A stretch of DNA of 64,000 bases from assembly GCF_022568775.1 (NCBI RefSeq), contig NZ_JAKZHW010000002.1:137501-201500 (forward strand), given 5' to 3'. The translations under genes and the position numbers were made by a program. Numbering within the stretch: position 1 is the first letter of the stretch; each line of letters starts with the position of its first letter. Below the pieces are notes generated by a model. It was not told the DNA's origin. It did not search any database and saw only the letters and a list, made by a program, of their open reading frames with translations. This document shows positions 53,652-62,138 of this stretch, one piece after another. The DNA comes from Sphingomonas telluris. GTDB taxonomy: Bacteria; Pseudomonadota; Alphaproteobacteria; Sphingomonadales; Sphingomonadaceae.

Positions 53652-54911
53652 TTAGGACTTGATGTCCTTCCTCAGGCGCGCTGCGGCGAACAGGTAGAAG
53701 ACAGCGGCGAGAAGATAGAAAACGAGGCCGTAGAGGATTGAGTATCGCAACGAATCGCTGCCGTGCGCGGCCTTCATCGCGTCGGAAAACCAGCCGAGGA
53801 AGTAGATTCCGAAGGCAATGCCTATGAGGTTGTTGACGAACAGAAAGCTCGCGGAAGCCGTGGCGCGCATCGACGGGATCACGATGTGCTGGACCGCGGT
53901 GATGACCGGGCCCAGCCAGGCGAGGGCAAGCATTTGGCCGACGGTGAAGAGCAGCCAGGCAACCCACAGGTTGGGCGCAAAGAGTCCCAGCGCAAAGGTC
54001 GGAGCGGTGATCAGGAAGCAGATAGCAGGGATAAGCGCGTAGCCGCCCGGGCGCTCCGCGCCGAGCCGGTCGCCCAGCCAGCCGCCCAGCCAGGTGCCAA
54101 GCGCTCCACCGACGAGCACGATGGAGCCGTAGAACCAGCCCACATCCTCAATGGACAGGCCGAAGCTGCGATTGAAGAAGCTGGGCAGCCAGAAGATGAG
54201 GCCGTAACCCAGGATCGATCCGGACGCGGCTCCGAACGAGAGCAGCCAGAAGCTGGGATTTCCGAACAGAGCGCGCGCCACCTCTCGTCCCGGCGGCGCC
54301 GCGACGGGTGTCGCCGCATCGAAGCGTCCGCGCTGGGGTTCGGGGATCAGCAGCTTGATCAGCAACGCGGCGGGAAGACCGAGCAAGCCGACGATAATGA
54401 ACGCACTACGCCACGACAGATGCGCGGCGAGCCAGCCGCCGAAAAAGACGCCGAGCGCGGATCCGATCGGAATGCCGAGCGAGTAGAAGGCCAGCGCCCG
54501 AGATCGCTTCTCGCGCGGAAAATAGTCCGAGATGAGCGAGTAGGACGGTGCGATTCCCCCGGCCTCTCCGACTGCCACGCCCATGCGCGCGACGACCAGC
54601 TGCGTGTAGTTCTGCACCATGCCGCAGGTAGCAGTGAACAGGCTCCACAGAGCGACTGCGCCCGCGATGATGTGGACCCGGCTCTTGCGGTCCGCCGCCC
54701 AGGCGATCGGAATCGCAATGAGCGCGTAGAAGATACCGAACGCAATACCGAGCTGGCTCAGCGCCGTGTCGGATAGGTTGAACTCATCCCGGATCGGCAC
54801 GGCGAGGACGCCGACGATGTTCCGGTCAATGAAGTTGAAGACGTAAGCGAACAGGAGAAGCAGGAGCACGCGTGTCCGGAGCGCGCGCTCTTCGGTTGTG
54901 GGCTCGTTCAT
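53652..54911 (-). CDS. MFS transporter, spinster-like
   Basis: 419 aa, 12 membrane helices, major facilitator superfamily. VLLLLLFAYVFNFIDRNIVGVLAVPI is helix 1 with the conserved Asp-Arg-Asn, and the MFS loop motif is AADRKSRVHIIAGAVALW. The pattern fits the spinster-type family common in sphingomonad uptake clusters, substrate unknown. It begins 59 nt after the TonB-dependent receptor and is very probably cotranscribed with it. Confidence 0.88.
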   Translation of the reverse strand: MNEPTTEERALRTRVLLLLLFAYVFNFIDRNIVGVLAVPIRDEFNLSDTALSQLGIAFGIFYALIAIPIAWAADRKSRVHIIAGAVALWSLFTATCGMVQNYTQLVVARMGVAVGEAGGIAPSYSLISDYFPREKRSRALAFYSLGIPIGSALGVFFGGWLAAHLSWRSAFIIVGLLGLPAALLIKLLIPEPQRGRFDAATPVAAPPGREVARALFGNPSFWLLSFGAASGSILGYGLIFWLPSFFNRSFGLSIEDVGWFYGSIVLVGGALGTWLGGWLGDRLGAERPGGYALIPAICFLITAPTFALGLFAPNLWVAWLLFTVGQMLALAWLGPVITAVQHIVIPSMRATASASFLFVNNLIGIAFGIYFLGWFSDAMKAAHGSDSLRYSILYGLVFYLLAAVFYLFAAARLRKDIKS

Positions 54912-54970
54912 TCCGTCTTCCGCTGGCAGGACGGCGGCGGAGCAGCAAGCCCCGCCGCACGATCCATAAC

Positions 54971-57292
54971 CTAGTAGCGGGCCGTGAACTTCAGCGTGAA
55001 GGTCCGCGGATTGCCGTAATAGACGGTGCGGATGTTGCCGACGCTCGAGAATTCCTGGCCGTCCGTCTTGTAAGCCTTGTCGGTCAGGTTGTTGGCGTAG
55101 AGCCCAAGCGAAAGCTTCTTCGTCTCATTCTCCCAGGCGACACGGGCATCCTCGACCCAATAGCCGTCCTGGAACAGACCTTCGATCTTCGTGTCGGTGT
55201 TCACGAAGGTATTGTCGACCGCCAGCGCCTGCTTGCTGCGATAGCGGGTCTGACCGCCCAGCGTGATGCCGCCGCTGCCGCCGAGATCGAACGTGTACTG
55301 GGTGCCGAAGCGCACCGTCCACTTCGGCGCGAAGGCCGGAGTCTGGAACGCGCGACTGCCGTTGAACGCGGTGAAACGAACGTCGTCGAACTCCTTGTAC
55401 TCGGCGTCCAGGTAGCCGATCTGGCTGTCGATCAGCAGGTTCTGGATCGGCGTCCAGGACGCCTCAAGTTCGGCGCCCTTGATGTTCATCTTGCCGGCGT
55501 TGAGAACCGACAGCTTGGGGGCGGGAAGGCCGGTGACCGGATCGGTGTCGAGACCCGAGACGCGCGCCTGGAAGTCCTTGTAGTCGTTGTAGAAGATCGC
55601 GCCGTTCAGGCGGAGCTGCTTGGCGACCGTCGTCTTGAAGCCGGCTTCGTACGACCAAACCGTCTCCGGATCGTACTTCGTCGATTCTCCAGGCGTGTTC
55701 GCGCGGCCATTGAAGCCACCCGATTTGAAGCCCTTGGCGACGCGGGCGTAGACCATCGTGTCGGGCGTCGCCTGCCAGTCGAGGCTGACCATTGGCGACG
55801 TGTCGTTCCACTTCCCCTTCGGCGGCGCGAACACGTAGGTCGAGTTGAACGCCGGCAGCAGGGAGAAGAAGGTGCTGGTCGTCCGCCAGTAATCCTTCGT
55901 CTCCTTGGTGAACCGAACACCGGCCGACAGGCGAACGTTCGGCACGATCTCGTAGCTGCCGTTTGCGTAGCCGGCGTAGCTCTTGGTGTTGAGCTTGTCG
56001 TCAATCGTACGCAGGAAGCCGCTGTTCAGGAAGAGCGGGCCGAGCAGGTCGTCGGCATAAGCTTCCTGATGCGAGTCCACGTTCTCGTTGAGGTAGTAGA
56101 GACCCGCGACGCCGTTGAACCTGTCGCTGGTATAGGCGAGCTGGAATTCCTGGCTGAACTGATGCTGGTCGACGCCGACGAAGACGTCGCCGACTTCGTA
56201 ATGCGTGGCATCGATGTCGATGTAGTCGTCGGTCTTGAGGTTCCGGTACGCCGTGATCGACTTCAGCGTCACGTTATCGGTCACGTCGAAGGCGGCCGTG
56301 CCGGCGAAACCGTAGTGCTTCAGCTTCGTCGAGTTCGGCAGGCCGGGCGTGGTCTCGCCCTTCCAATTATATTTGCCGGAGCCGACCGGGTCGGTGACGA
56401 CCAAGGTTCCGCCCGAGAAAGTCGTCAGGTTGTTGACCGGGCGCCCGACACTGAGCGCGGCATCGTCTCGGCTGTAATCAGCCGTCAGGTCGATGCGGAT
56501 ACGGTCCGACGGAGTGAAGGCGACTGCGCCGCGCGCGCCGAAGGAATCGCGGTCGTTATATTCGCGGTCGTCGAGGCGATCCTCGACATAGCCGTCGTGC
56601 GTCGAGCGCATGATCGAGACGCCGACAGCGACGCCATTAGCGATCGGGCCCGAGATGTTTCCGCGCAGGTCGAACTGCTTGTACGAGCCGACGGAGGCGC
56701 TGCCCTCGGCGCGGAGCTCGTCGCCGGGCTTGCGGCTGACGAACTTGATTGCGCCGCCGATCGTGTTCTTGCCGTAGAGCGTGCCCTGCGGACCGCGCAG
56801 CACCTCGATGCGCTCGACGTCGAGCAGATCGAGCTGGTTGCCGCGGATGCGCGAGAGATAGACGTCGTCGACATAGACGCCGACGGCTGGGTCGAACGTC
56901 TGCAACGCGTCGGGCTGGCCGATGCCGCGGATGAAGATGTTGGTCGCATTCGACGAGCCGCGGCCCTGCACGATGTTGAGGTTCGGCACTGCACCCTGCA
57001 GACCGGTCGTGTCCGTCGCCTGGATGCGGTCGAGAGCGCGCTCGTTGAAAGCGGAGATGGACGACGGGACGCGCTGGATACGCTCGTCGGTACGACGCGC
57101 AGTGACGATCACGTCCGTCGTCGCCGTGTCCTGGCCTTCGTCGTTGGTGGCTCCGGTCGCGTCCGGTGCGGGAGGTTGCTGGTTCGCTTCGGCAGTGGTC
57201 TGCTCGGCGGTCTGCGCCCAGCTGGGTGTGGCGATTGCGAGGCTTGCGACACCTGCAAGCAGCAGGCGGCCAAAACGGTCAGCGCGGATCAT
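54971..57292 (-). CDS. TonB-dependent outer-membrane receptor
   Basis: 773 aa receptor. A 26-residue signal peptide (ATPSWA) precedes the TonB box DVIVTARRTDERIQRVPSS and the plug domain with NIFIRGIGQPDALQ and GVYVDDVYLSR, RIEVLRGPQGTLYGKNTIGGAI. The barrel ends in TFTLKFTARY, with a terminal aromatic residue. It belongs to the large sphingomonad family often used for plant- or sterol-derived compounds; no specific substrate can be read. The divergent tetR-type gene and cotranscribed MFS gene indicate an uptake unit. Confidence 0.94.
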   Translation of the reverse strand: MIRADRFGRLLLAGVASLAIATPSWAQTAEQTTAEANQQPPAPDATGATNDEGQDTATTDVIVTARRTDERIQRVPSSISAFNERALDRIQATDTTGLQGAVPNLNIVQGRGSSNATNIFIRGIGQPDALQTFDPAVGVYVDDVYLSRIRGNQLDLLDVERIEVLRGPQGTLYGKNTIGGAIKFVSRKPGDELRAEGSASVGSYKQFDLRGNISGPIANGVAVGVSIMRSTHDGYVEDRLDDREYNDRDSFGARGAVAFTPSDRIRIDLTADYSRDDAALSVGRPVNNLTTFSGGTLVVTDPVGSGKYNWKGETTPGLPNSTKLKHYGFAGTAAFDVTDNVTLKSITAYRNLKTDDYIDIDATHYEVGDVFVGVDQHQFSQEFQLAYTSDRFNGVAGLYYLNENVDSHQEAYADDLLGPLFLNSGFLRTIDDKLNTKSYAGYANGSYEIVPNVRLSAGVRFTKETKDYWRTTSTFFSLLPAFNSTYVFAPPKGKWNDTSPMVSLDWQATPDTMVYARVAKGFKSGGFNGRANTPGESTKYDPETVWSYEAGFKTTVAKQLRLNGAIFYNDYKDFQARVSGLDTDPVTGLPAPKLSVLNAGKMNIKGAELEASWTPIQNLLIDSQIGYLDAEYKEFDDVRFTAFNGSRAFQTPAFAPKWTVRFGTQYTFDLGGSGGITLGGQTRYRSKQALAVDNTFVNTDTKIEGLFQDGYWVEDARVAWENETKKLSLGLYANNLTDKAYKTDGQEFSSVGNIRTVYYGNPRTFTLKFTARY

Positions 57293-57368
57293 CTATTTCC
57301 CCTCTCCCTCGGCGCTAATATGATTGCGCCCGGTCCGGTCTTGCGTAATACTGAAACCTGAACCGGCT

Positions 57369-57383
57369 TTCATGTTGCATGAA
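57369..57383. promoter_or_regulatory. Candidate TetR-type operator
   Basis: TTCATG-TTG-CATGAA is a perfect 15-bp palindrome between the divergent receptor and regulator genes, 26 nt before the TTG start of the regulator. Its size and location fit a TetR-family dimer controlling both genes. This is inferred from position; no homologous operator was compared. Confidence 0.6.
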
Positions 57384-57409
57384 GAAACGGGACAGACAAG
57401 GGGGGATGC

Positions 57410-58063
57410 TTGGCGCGAATCCGTGAACGAAGCGCTGATGCGCCCGCGCAACAGGAGAGCGCTGCGAGCGACGGGAAGGCGCCGCGTACCGCGCGCGGCG
57501 AACGCACGCTGCGCAAGATCCTCGACGCGGCGCTGGAGGAGTTCGGCGAAAAGGGCTTTTCCGACGGCTCGATCGTCGGAATCACCAGCCGCGCCCGCGT
57601 CGCGCTCGGAACATTCTACACCTACTTCGACAGCAAGGAGGCGGTGTTCCGGGCGTTGGTCAAGGACATGTCCGCGCAGGTCCGCGACAATGTTGCACCG
57701 GCCCTGGAGCAGTCGACGGATACACTCGACGGCGAGCGTCGCGCGCTTCAGTCCTTCCTGGAATTCGTCGCTACGCACCGGCAGGTTTATCGCATCATCG
57801 ACGAGGCCGAGTTCGTGGACCCTGACGGGTTCCGCAAGCATTACGAAACGACAGCCGAGCGCATCGCCGCGCGCCTTCAGGCCGGAAAAGACAAAGGGGA
57901 GGTGAACGCCATCGATTCGAAGCTCGCGAGCGAGGTCGAAGCTTGGGCCATCATGGGCATGAACGTCTTCCTCGGCCTGCGCTTCGGGGTGTGGAGCAAG
58001 GAGGATCCGGAGGAAGTCACTCGCGTTGCCAACGGCCTCATTCGGCGCGGGCTGGAGCCCTAA
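57410..58063 (+). CDS. TetR/AcrR-family transcriptional regulator
   Basis: 217 aa. The N-terminal helix-turn-helix (about 30-75) reads RTLRKILDAALEEFGEKGF and ITSRARVALGTFYTYFDSKEAVFRALV, the classical TetR signature. The C-terminal ligand domain is helical. It starts with TTG 57410, five nt after GGGGGA. It probably senses the substrate of the neighbouring receptor/MFS pair. The TAA stop overlaps the convergent kynU stop in CTAA (58060-58063). Confidence 0.88.
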   Translation: MARIRERSADAPAQQESAASDGKAPRTARGERTLRKILDAALEEFGEKGFSDGSIVGITSRARVALGTFYTYFDSKEAVFRALVKDMSAQVRDNVAPALEQSTDTLDGERRALQSFLEFVATHRQVYRIIDEAEFVDPDGFRKHYETTAERIAARLQAGKDKGEVNAIDSKLASEVEAWAIMGMNVFLGLRFGVWSKEDPEEVTRVANGLIRRGLEP

Positions 58064-59208
58064 GTCAGCGACTTCGCCAAGGCGACGAACGCGTCCACGT
58101 CGGCTTCGTCATGATAGATCGCCAGCCCGATGCGGAGGACGTCGCCGCGCACGTCCGTAATGCAGTTGCGCGCCTTGAGCTCGTTGGACCACCGCTGCGC
58201 CTCAGGTGAACGAAAGGCGAGAAATCGCGCATCGCCGGGCCGGTTGAGCCGCTCCGCTGAACCGACGCTCGTTCCCGCAAGCCGCTCGAGCAGAGCTTCT
58301 TGAAGCGCTTCCACATGAGCGGAGACACGCCCGGTCGTGAGGCCATTCGCCTTCAGCATCCGCTTGATCGCGTTGAAGCGGTACAGCCCCGACGCGTCGA
58401 ACGTCGCGCCCATGAAGCGCATCCCGTCCTTGCGATAACCGACGGAGCCCGGCGGCAGCGTCAGATCCTCGAACTCCGCGAACCAACCCGTGATCCGCGG
58501 CCGCTCGCCGAAGCCCGGCGGAGCATGGAGAAAGGCGCAGCCCTCCCCCGCCATCGCATATTTATATCCGCCGCCAAGGTAGAACGCCGACCCGGGCGCG
58601 CTTCCGGCGAATGGCCGCTCGAGTGCCATGAACGCGTGATAGCCGTCGACGACGACCCACGGTCCTTCCGGCCGGCTCAGCTCCGCCAGTTCCTCGACGC
58701 GTTCGAAGCGCCGGCCGCTCCCGAACAGCACCTGGCTGACGAAGATGAAATCCTGCTCGCCGCTGCGTGCGCGTTCGAGGAAGCGGTCGGAGAAGCTGTC
58801 AAAAGGCTCGGCAGGAACGCGCTCGATCGTTGCCGCGCCGGCTTCTTCCCACCGAGCGAACTGGCGCCGCGCGCTGTGGAATTCGCCATCGCTGGTGAGC
58901 ACGCGGATCGGCCAGGTCGACGTTGCCGCCGCGAACAGGCTGACGAGCAGTTGATGCGTGTTCGGAGCGAAGACGAGCGCTTCCGGCATTCCTGTGCCGA
59001 GCTCCGCTGCGACATGGCCCTGCGCTTCGGGCCAGACCTCGTCCATGATCCGGTCCCACTTGCGGTCCGCCATCCGCGCCGCGTCTTCCCAGCATTCGAC
59101 TTGTCCATCGAAGCTGGCGTCGGGCCAGAGATGGTGGCTGTGCGCGGCGACGTGCAGGCGCGTGGGGTCGGCGCCGAGGCTCCGCGAAAACAGATGCTTG
59201 AAACTCAA
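58060..59208 (-). CDS. kynU: Kynureninase-family PLP enzyme
   Basis: 382 aa fold-type I PLP enzyme, aminotransferase class V. HVAAHSHHLWPDASFDGQ is the N-terminal substrate region, FAPNTHQLLVSLF a phosphate-binding loop, VVVDGYHAFMAL the cofactor Asp/His region and GGGYKYAMAGEG carries the PLP lysine. Next to tryptophan dioxygenase it most likely cleaves kynurenine to anthranilate and alanine. The start is TTG 59208 in TTGA with the kynA stop; GTG codons 6 and 7 codons upstream are possible. Sequence around the active site departs somewhat from E. coli-style annotation, so 'kynureninase-like' is the safer wording. Confidence 0.8.
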   Translation of the reverse strand: MSFKHLFSRSLGADPTRLHVAAHSHHLWPDASFDGQVECWEDAARMADRKWDRIMDEVWPEAQGHVAAELGTGMPEALVFAPNTHQLLVSLFAAATSTWPIRVLTSDGEFHSARRQFARWEEAGAATIERVPAEPFDSFSDRFLERARSGEQDFIFVSQVLFGSGRRFERVEELAELSRPEGPWVVVDGYHAFMALERPFAGSAPGSAFYLGGGYKYAMAGEGCAFLHAPPGFGERPRITGWFAEFEDLTLPPGSVGYRKDGMRFMGATFDASGLYRFNAIKRMLKANGLTTGRVSAHVEALQEALLERLAGTSVGSAERLNRPGDARFLAFRSPEAQRWSNELKARNCITDVRGDVLRIGLAIYHDEADVDAFVALAKSLT

Positions 59209-59972
59209 AGCTCGGTTCTCAGCGACCACAATTCCGGAAACACGCGCTTTTCGAGCGTGGCGCGGAGATAGGGCGCGCCGGCCGATCCACCCGTCCCGGG
59301 ACGGTTGCCGATAATGCGCTCGACCGTCAGCACATGCTTGTGCCGCCACGCAAGGAGGGCGTCGTCGATGTCGACCAGCTTCTCGGCCAGTTCGTACAGT
59401 TCGAACCAGCGATCGGCGTCGCGATAGACCTGCAGCCAGGCGCGGCTGAGCGCCTCGACCGAGCGGTCGCCGACATCGAAGCCCGCCCGTTCGAGCGCTC
59501 CAATCGCTGCGTCGCGAAGGCTCGGCTCCTCAAGCGCGCGCTGAAGCCTTGCGCGCTCCACGCTGCCTTCCTCGTAATGATTGACGAAGTTCGGCTCCTT
59601 GAGCCCAAGGCGAAACTCGATCTCGCGGAACTGAGCGGATTGGAAGCCCGACGACGTGCCCAGCACGTTGCGGAATTTGAGATAGTCGACCGGCGTCAGG
59701 GTCGAGAGCACGTCCCACGAGAGGGTCATGACGGCCTGGATGCGGCTGATCCGCGCCATTGCCTTGTACGCCTCGCCCATCCGATCCTCGCCGACGAACG
59801 GGATGGCCAGCGCCAGCTCGTGGAGAAGCTGCTTCATCCACAGCTCCTTGGTCTGGTGGATGACGATGAAGAGCATTTCGTCGTGGAGCGGCGACAACGG
59901 CTGCTGCGCCGACAGGAGTTGGTCGAGCTTCAGATAGTCGGCATAGGTCATGCCGGCGGGCGTCGCGGTCAT
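59205..59972 (-). CDS. kynA: Tryptophan 2,3-dioxygenase
   Basis: 255 aa haem enzyme opening the indole ring of tryptophan to N-formylkynurenine. MTYADYLKLDQLLSAQQPLS, DEMLFIVIHQTKELWMKQLLHEL (with the conserved His), DYLKFRNVLGTSSGFQSAQFREIEF and WRHKHVLTVERIIGNRPGTGGSAG (haem-ligand His) are canonical. It starts at ATG 59972 and is coupled to kynU. The formamidase KynB is not in the window. Confidence 0.94.
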   Translation of the reverse strand: MTATPAGMTYADYLKLDQLLSAQQPLSPLHDEMLFIVIHQTKELWMKQLLHELALAIPFVGEDRMGEAYKAMARISRIQAVMTLSWDVLSTLTPVDYLKFRNVLGTSSGFQSAQFREIEFRLGLKEPNFVNHYEEGSVERARLQRALEEPSLRDAAIGALERAGFDVGDRSVEALSRAWLQVYRDADRWFELYELAEKLVDIDDALLAWRHKHVLTVERIIGNRPGTGGSAGAPYLRATLEKRVFPELWSLRTEL

Positions 59973-60016
59973 GGGAGAGCGCTTACGGCAAAGGCCATAA
60001 GCTGCCTAGATCGGCC

Positions 60017-60475
60017 TTACTGGCTGCCCGGAAGGCCCGGCTGGCGGATCGTCCCGATGTTGCCGAACAGCTCTTCGAAGAAGCTCTTGCTGCGGCCGAG
60101 CGTCGGAGTCTGGTCCTTCGACGGCTTGATCGCGGCGATCAGGGCCTCGTCGGTCTGCTCGACCGAGGCGACGTTGCCCGCCCCGTCGAACCGGATGTGC
60201 AGCACCGTCTGGTCTATCGTTTTCGGATTGCGGAAGGCGAAGGCGCGGGTCTCGCGAGCGACATAATACCAGTCGTTCTGGTCGAACGTGCCGGTGAAGG
60301 TCGGCAGACCGAGCGTCTTTTCGACCGACGCCTTGTTGTCGGTTCCGACGGCCACGGCCGTGGTCAGCGTCTCGTCCATCACATAGCCGCGATGCTCGCG
60401 CGTGCTGAGGCCGCAGCCGGCCAGAACCGCCGCGCCCACGAACATCGTCGCAACCTTAACAACCGCAGACTTCAT
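60017..60475 (-). CDS. bamE: Outer-membrane assembly lipoprotein BamE (SmpA/OmlA)
   Basis: 152 aa lipoprotein component of the BAM complex that inserts beta-barrel proteins. MKSAVVKVATMFVGAAVLAGC ends in lipobox LAGC; the SmpA/OmlA domain follows with TDNKASVEKTLGLPTFTGTFDQNDWYYVARE, with the usual tyrosine pair. Start ATG 60475 gives this signal; 19 open codons upstream are not needed. It is divergent from cbp3. Confidence 0.92.
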   Translation of the reverse strand: MKSAVVKVATMFVGAAVLAGCGLSTREHRGYVMDETLTTAVAVGTDNKASVEKTLGLPTFTGTFDQNDWYYVARETRAFAFRNPKTIDQTVLHIRFDGAGNVASVEQTDEALIAAIKPSKDQTPTLGRSKSFFEELFGNIGTIRQPGLPGSQ

Positions 60476-60595
60476 GATTGGACCTTCTTCCCTTCGAGCC
60501 GCATCGCTTGCGCGAAGGCGACCGCGCCTCAATATGCGGGGCGCCCCAGGAGGCGCAAGCCCAAGTGCCCGAACCGCAATCGAATGAGGAGTCCT

Positions 60596-61108
60596 ATGTT
60601 TCGCCGCCTGTTCGCAAGATTAACGGGCGAGCCCCAGCGCGGGCAGGCGCTGTTCAACCTCGCAGTGACCGAGGCCCGGCCGACGCACTGGTTCCTCGAA
60701 GGTGGCGTGCCCGACACCGTGAACGGACGATTCGCCGTGCTCGCCACCATCGTGGCGCTGATCACCGTTCGCCTCGAGAGCGCGGGGCCGGAAGGCGCAG
60801 AGGCCACGGTCGCGCTGACGGAGCGCCTCGTGGAGTCGCTCGACACCGAGATTCGCGAGATGGGCGTAGGCGACCCGACGCTCGGCAAGCAGGTTCGGAG
60901 GCTCGTCGGTTCGGTCGGAGCACGGGTCGAACGATGGCGCAGTGTCATCGGTCAGAAGGACTGGGGCGACGAAGTTCAACTCAGTCTCGATCTCGACGAG
61001 ACGGTCGGCGCGCGCGCCGTGGCGCATGACGAGAACGCGCTTCGAGACCTGTGGAGGCGTCTCAGCGAGTCGAGCGTTGAGCAGCTGGCCGAAGGGAGGA
61101 CTGCATGA
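60596..61108 (+). CDS. Cytochrome bc1 assembly chaperone (Cbp3-like)
   Basis: 170 aa protein of the ubiquinol-cytochrome c chaperone family, which assists cytochrome b assembly into complex III. The domain covers most of the sequence, with LFNLAVTEARPTHWFLEGGVPDTVNGRFAVLATIVALITVRLE and REMGVGDPTLGKQVRRLVGSVGARV. GAGGAG lies before ATG 60596. It overlaps the yceD-like gene by ATGA; this pairing is typical of sphingomonads. Confidence 0.9.
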   Translation: MFRRLFARLTGEPQRGQALFNLAVTEARPTHWFLEGGVPDTVNGRFAVLATIVALITVRLESAGPEGAEATVALTERLVESLDTEIREMGVGDPTLGKQVRRLVGSVGARVERWRSVIGQKDWGDEVQLSLDLDETVGARAVAHDENALRDLWRRLSESSVEQLAEGRTA

Positions 61109-61632
61109 GCGACGATTTTGCGCACCGCCTCCCGCTCAACCAGATTCGCGACGGCGAACGCATCGATCTGTCTGCCGACGAAGGCGAGCGCGGGCGAATC
61201 GCAGAGCGGTTGGGACTTCCGGCACTCGATTGCATGAACGCCCATGCCGCGCTGGACGTGAAGGGCGAGATCGTGCGCGTGCGTGGGCGGCTCAAGGCCA
61301 GCCTTTCGCAAAGCTGTGTCGTCACCGGCGATCCCGTCGAAGCGCATATCGACGAACCGTTCGACATCTACTTCCTGCCCGAGCCGACACAGTCGACGCC
61401 CGACGAGGAAGTGGAGCTGGCGGAATCGGACTGTGACGTCGTCTTCCACGACGGCGCTACGATCGATCTTGGCGAGGCGATTGCCGATACTTTGGCGCTG
61501 AGCCTCGATCCCTATCCGCGCAGCGCGGGCGCAGAAGCGACTCTAAAGGAAGCGGGCGTGCTCACCGAAGAACAGGCTGGTCCGTTTGCTGCGCTCGCCA
61601 AGCTGAAGCGGAGCGACTCCGACCAGCCCTAG
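61105..61632 (+). CDS. YceD/DUF177 protein
   Basis: 175 aa member of the YceD family, proposed to act in 23S rRNA/50S metabolism. The zinc-like motif is represented by a single Cys region [15 protein letters not shown], followed by acidic residues and the C-terminal [20 protein letters not shown]. The gene rpmF, often downstream, is absent; instead ssb converges. The TAG stop is part of a CTAG shared with the ssb stop. Confidence 0.86.
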   Translation: MSDDFAHRLPLNQIRDGERIDLSADEGERGRIAERLGLPALDCMNAHAALDVKGEIVRVRGRLKASLSQSCVVTGDPVEAHIDEPFDIYFLPEPTQSTPDEEVELAESDCDVVFHDGATIDLGEAIADTLALSLDPYPRSAGAEATLKEAGVLTEEQAGPFAALAKLKRSDSDQP

Positions 61633-62111
61633 AAGGGGACGTCGTCGTCCAGGTCGCTGTCGAACGCCGCCGGTTGCGGGCGCTGCTGGCGCTGCTGCGG
61701 CTGACCGCCGCCGCCGAAATCCTCGCCGGCCCCGAAGTCGCGGCCCCCGCCGCCACCGCCGCCCTCGCGGCCGTCGAGCAGCACGAGTTCACCGCGGAAG
61801 CGCTGGAGGACGACCTCGGTCGTGTACTTGTCGTTGCCCGACTGGTCGGTCCACTTGCGGGTCTGGAGCTGGCCTTCGAGGTAGACCTTCGAACCCTTGC
61901 GCAGGTAGCTCTTCGCGACGCGGCCCAGGTTCTCGTTGAAGATCACGACATTGTGCCACTCGGTACGCTCCTGGCGGTTGCCGTCGCGGTCCTTCCACTG
62001 CTCCGACGTAGCGATGCGCATGTTCACGACTTCGCCGCCGTTGTTGAGCGAACGGGCCTCCGGATCCGCGCCGAGATTGCCGACCAGGATCACCTTGTTC
62101 ACGCCCGCCAT
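61629..62111 (-). CDS. ssb: Single-stranded DNA-binding protein
   Basis: 160 aa. The OB fold (about 1-110) begins [20 protein letters not shown] and carries [30 protein letters not shown] Gly-rich linker ([10 protein letters not shown], then Gln-rich) leads to the conserved acidic tip DLDDDVPF, which recruits replication and repair partners. GGAGGTCGAA precedes ATG 62111. It is encoded 27 nt downstream of feoB. Confidence 0.95.
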   Translation of the reverse strand: MAGVNKVILVGNLGADPEARSLNNGGEVVNMRIATSEQWKDRDGNRQERTEWHNVVIFNENLGRVAKSYLRKGSKVYLEGQLQTRKWTDQSGNDKYTTEVVLQRFRGELVLLDGREGGGGGGGRDFGAGEDFGGGGQPQQRQQRPQPAAFDSDLDDDVPF

Positions 62112-62138
62112 TTCGACCTCCTTGATTCTGGAGGCCAG

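Noticed and set aside
54872..57361. An 829-codon frame opposite the TonB-dependent receptor
   Set aside because: The product has no domains and is rich in Arg, Val and Ala, while the opposite strand encodes an intact receptor with signal peptide, TonB box, plug and terminal aromatic residue.
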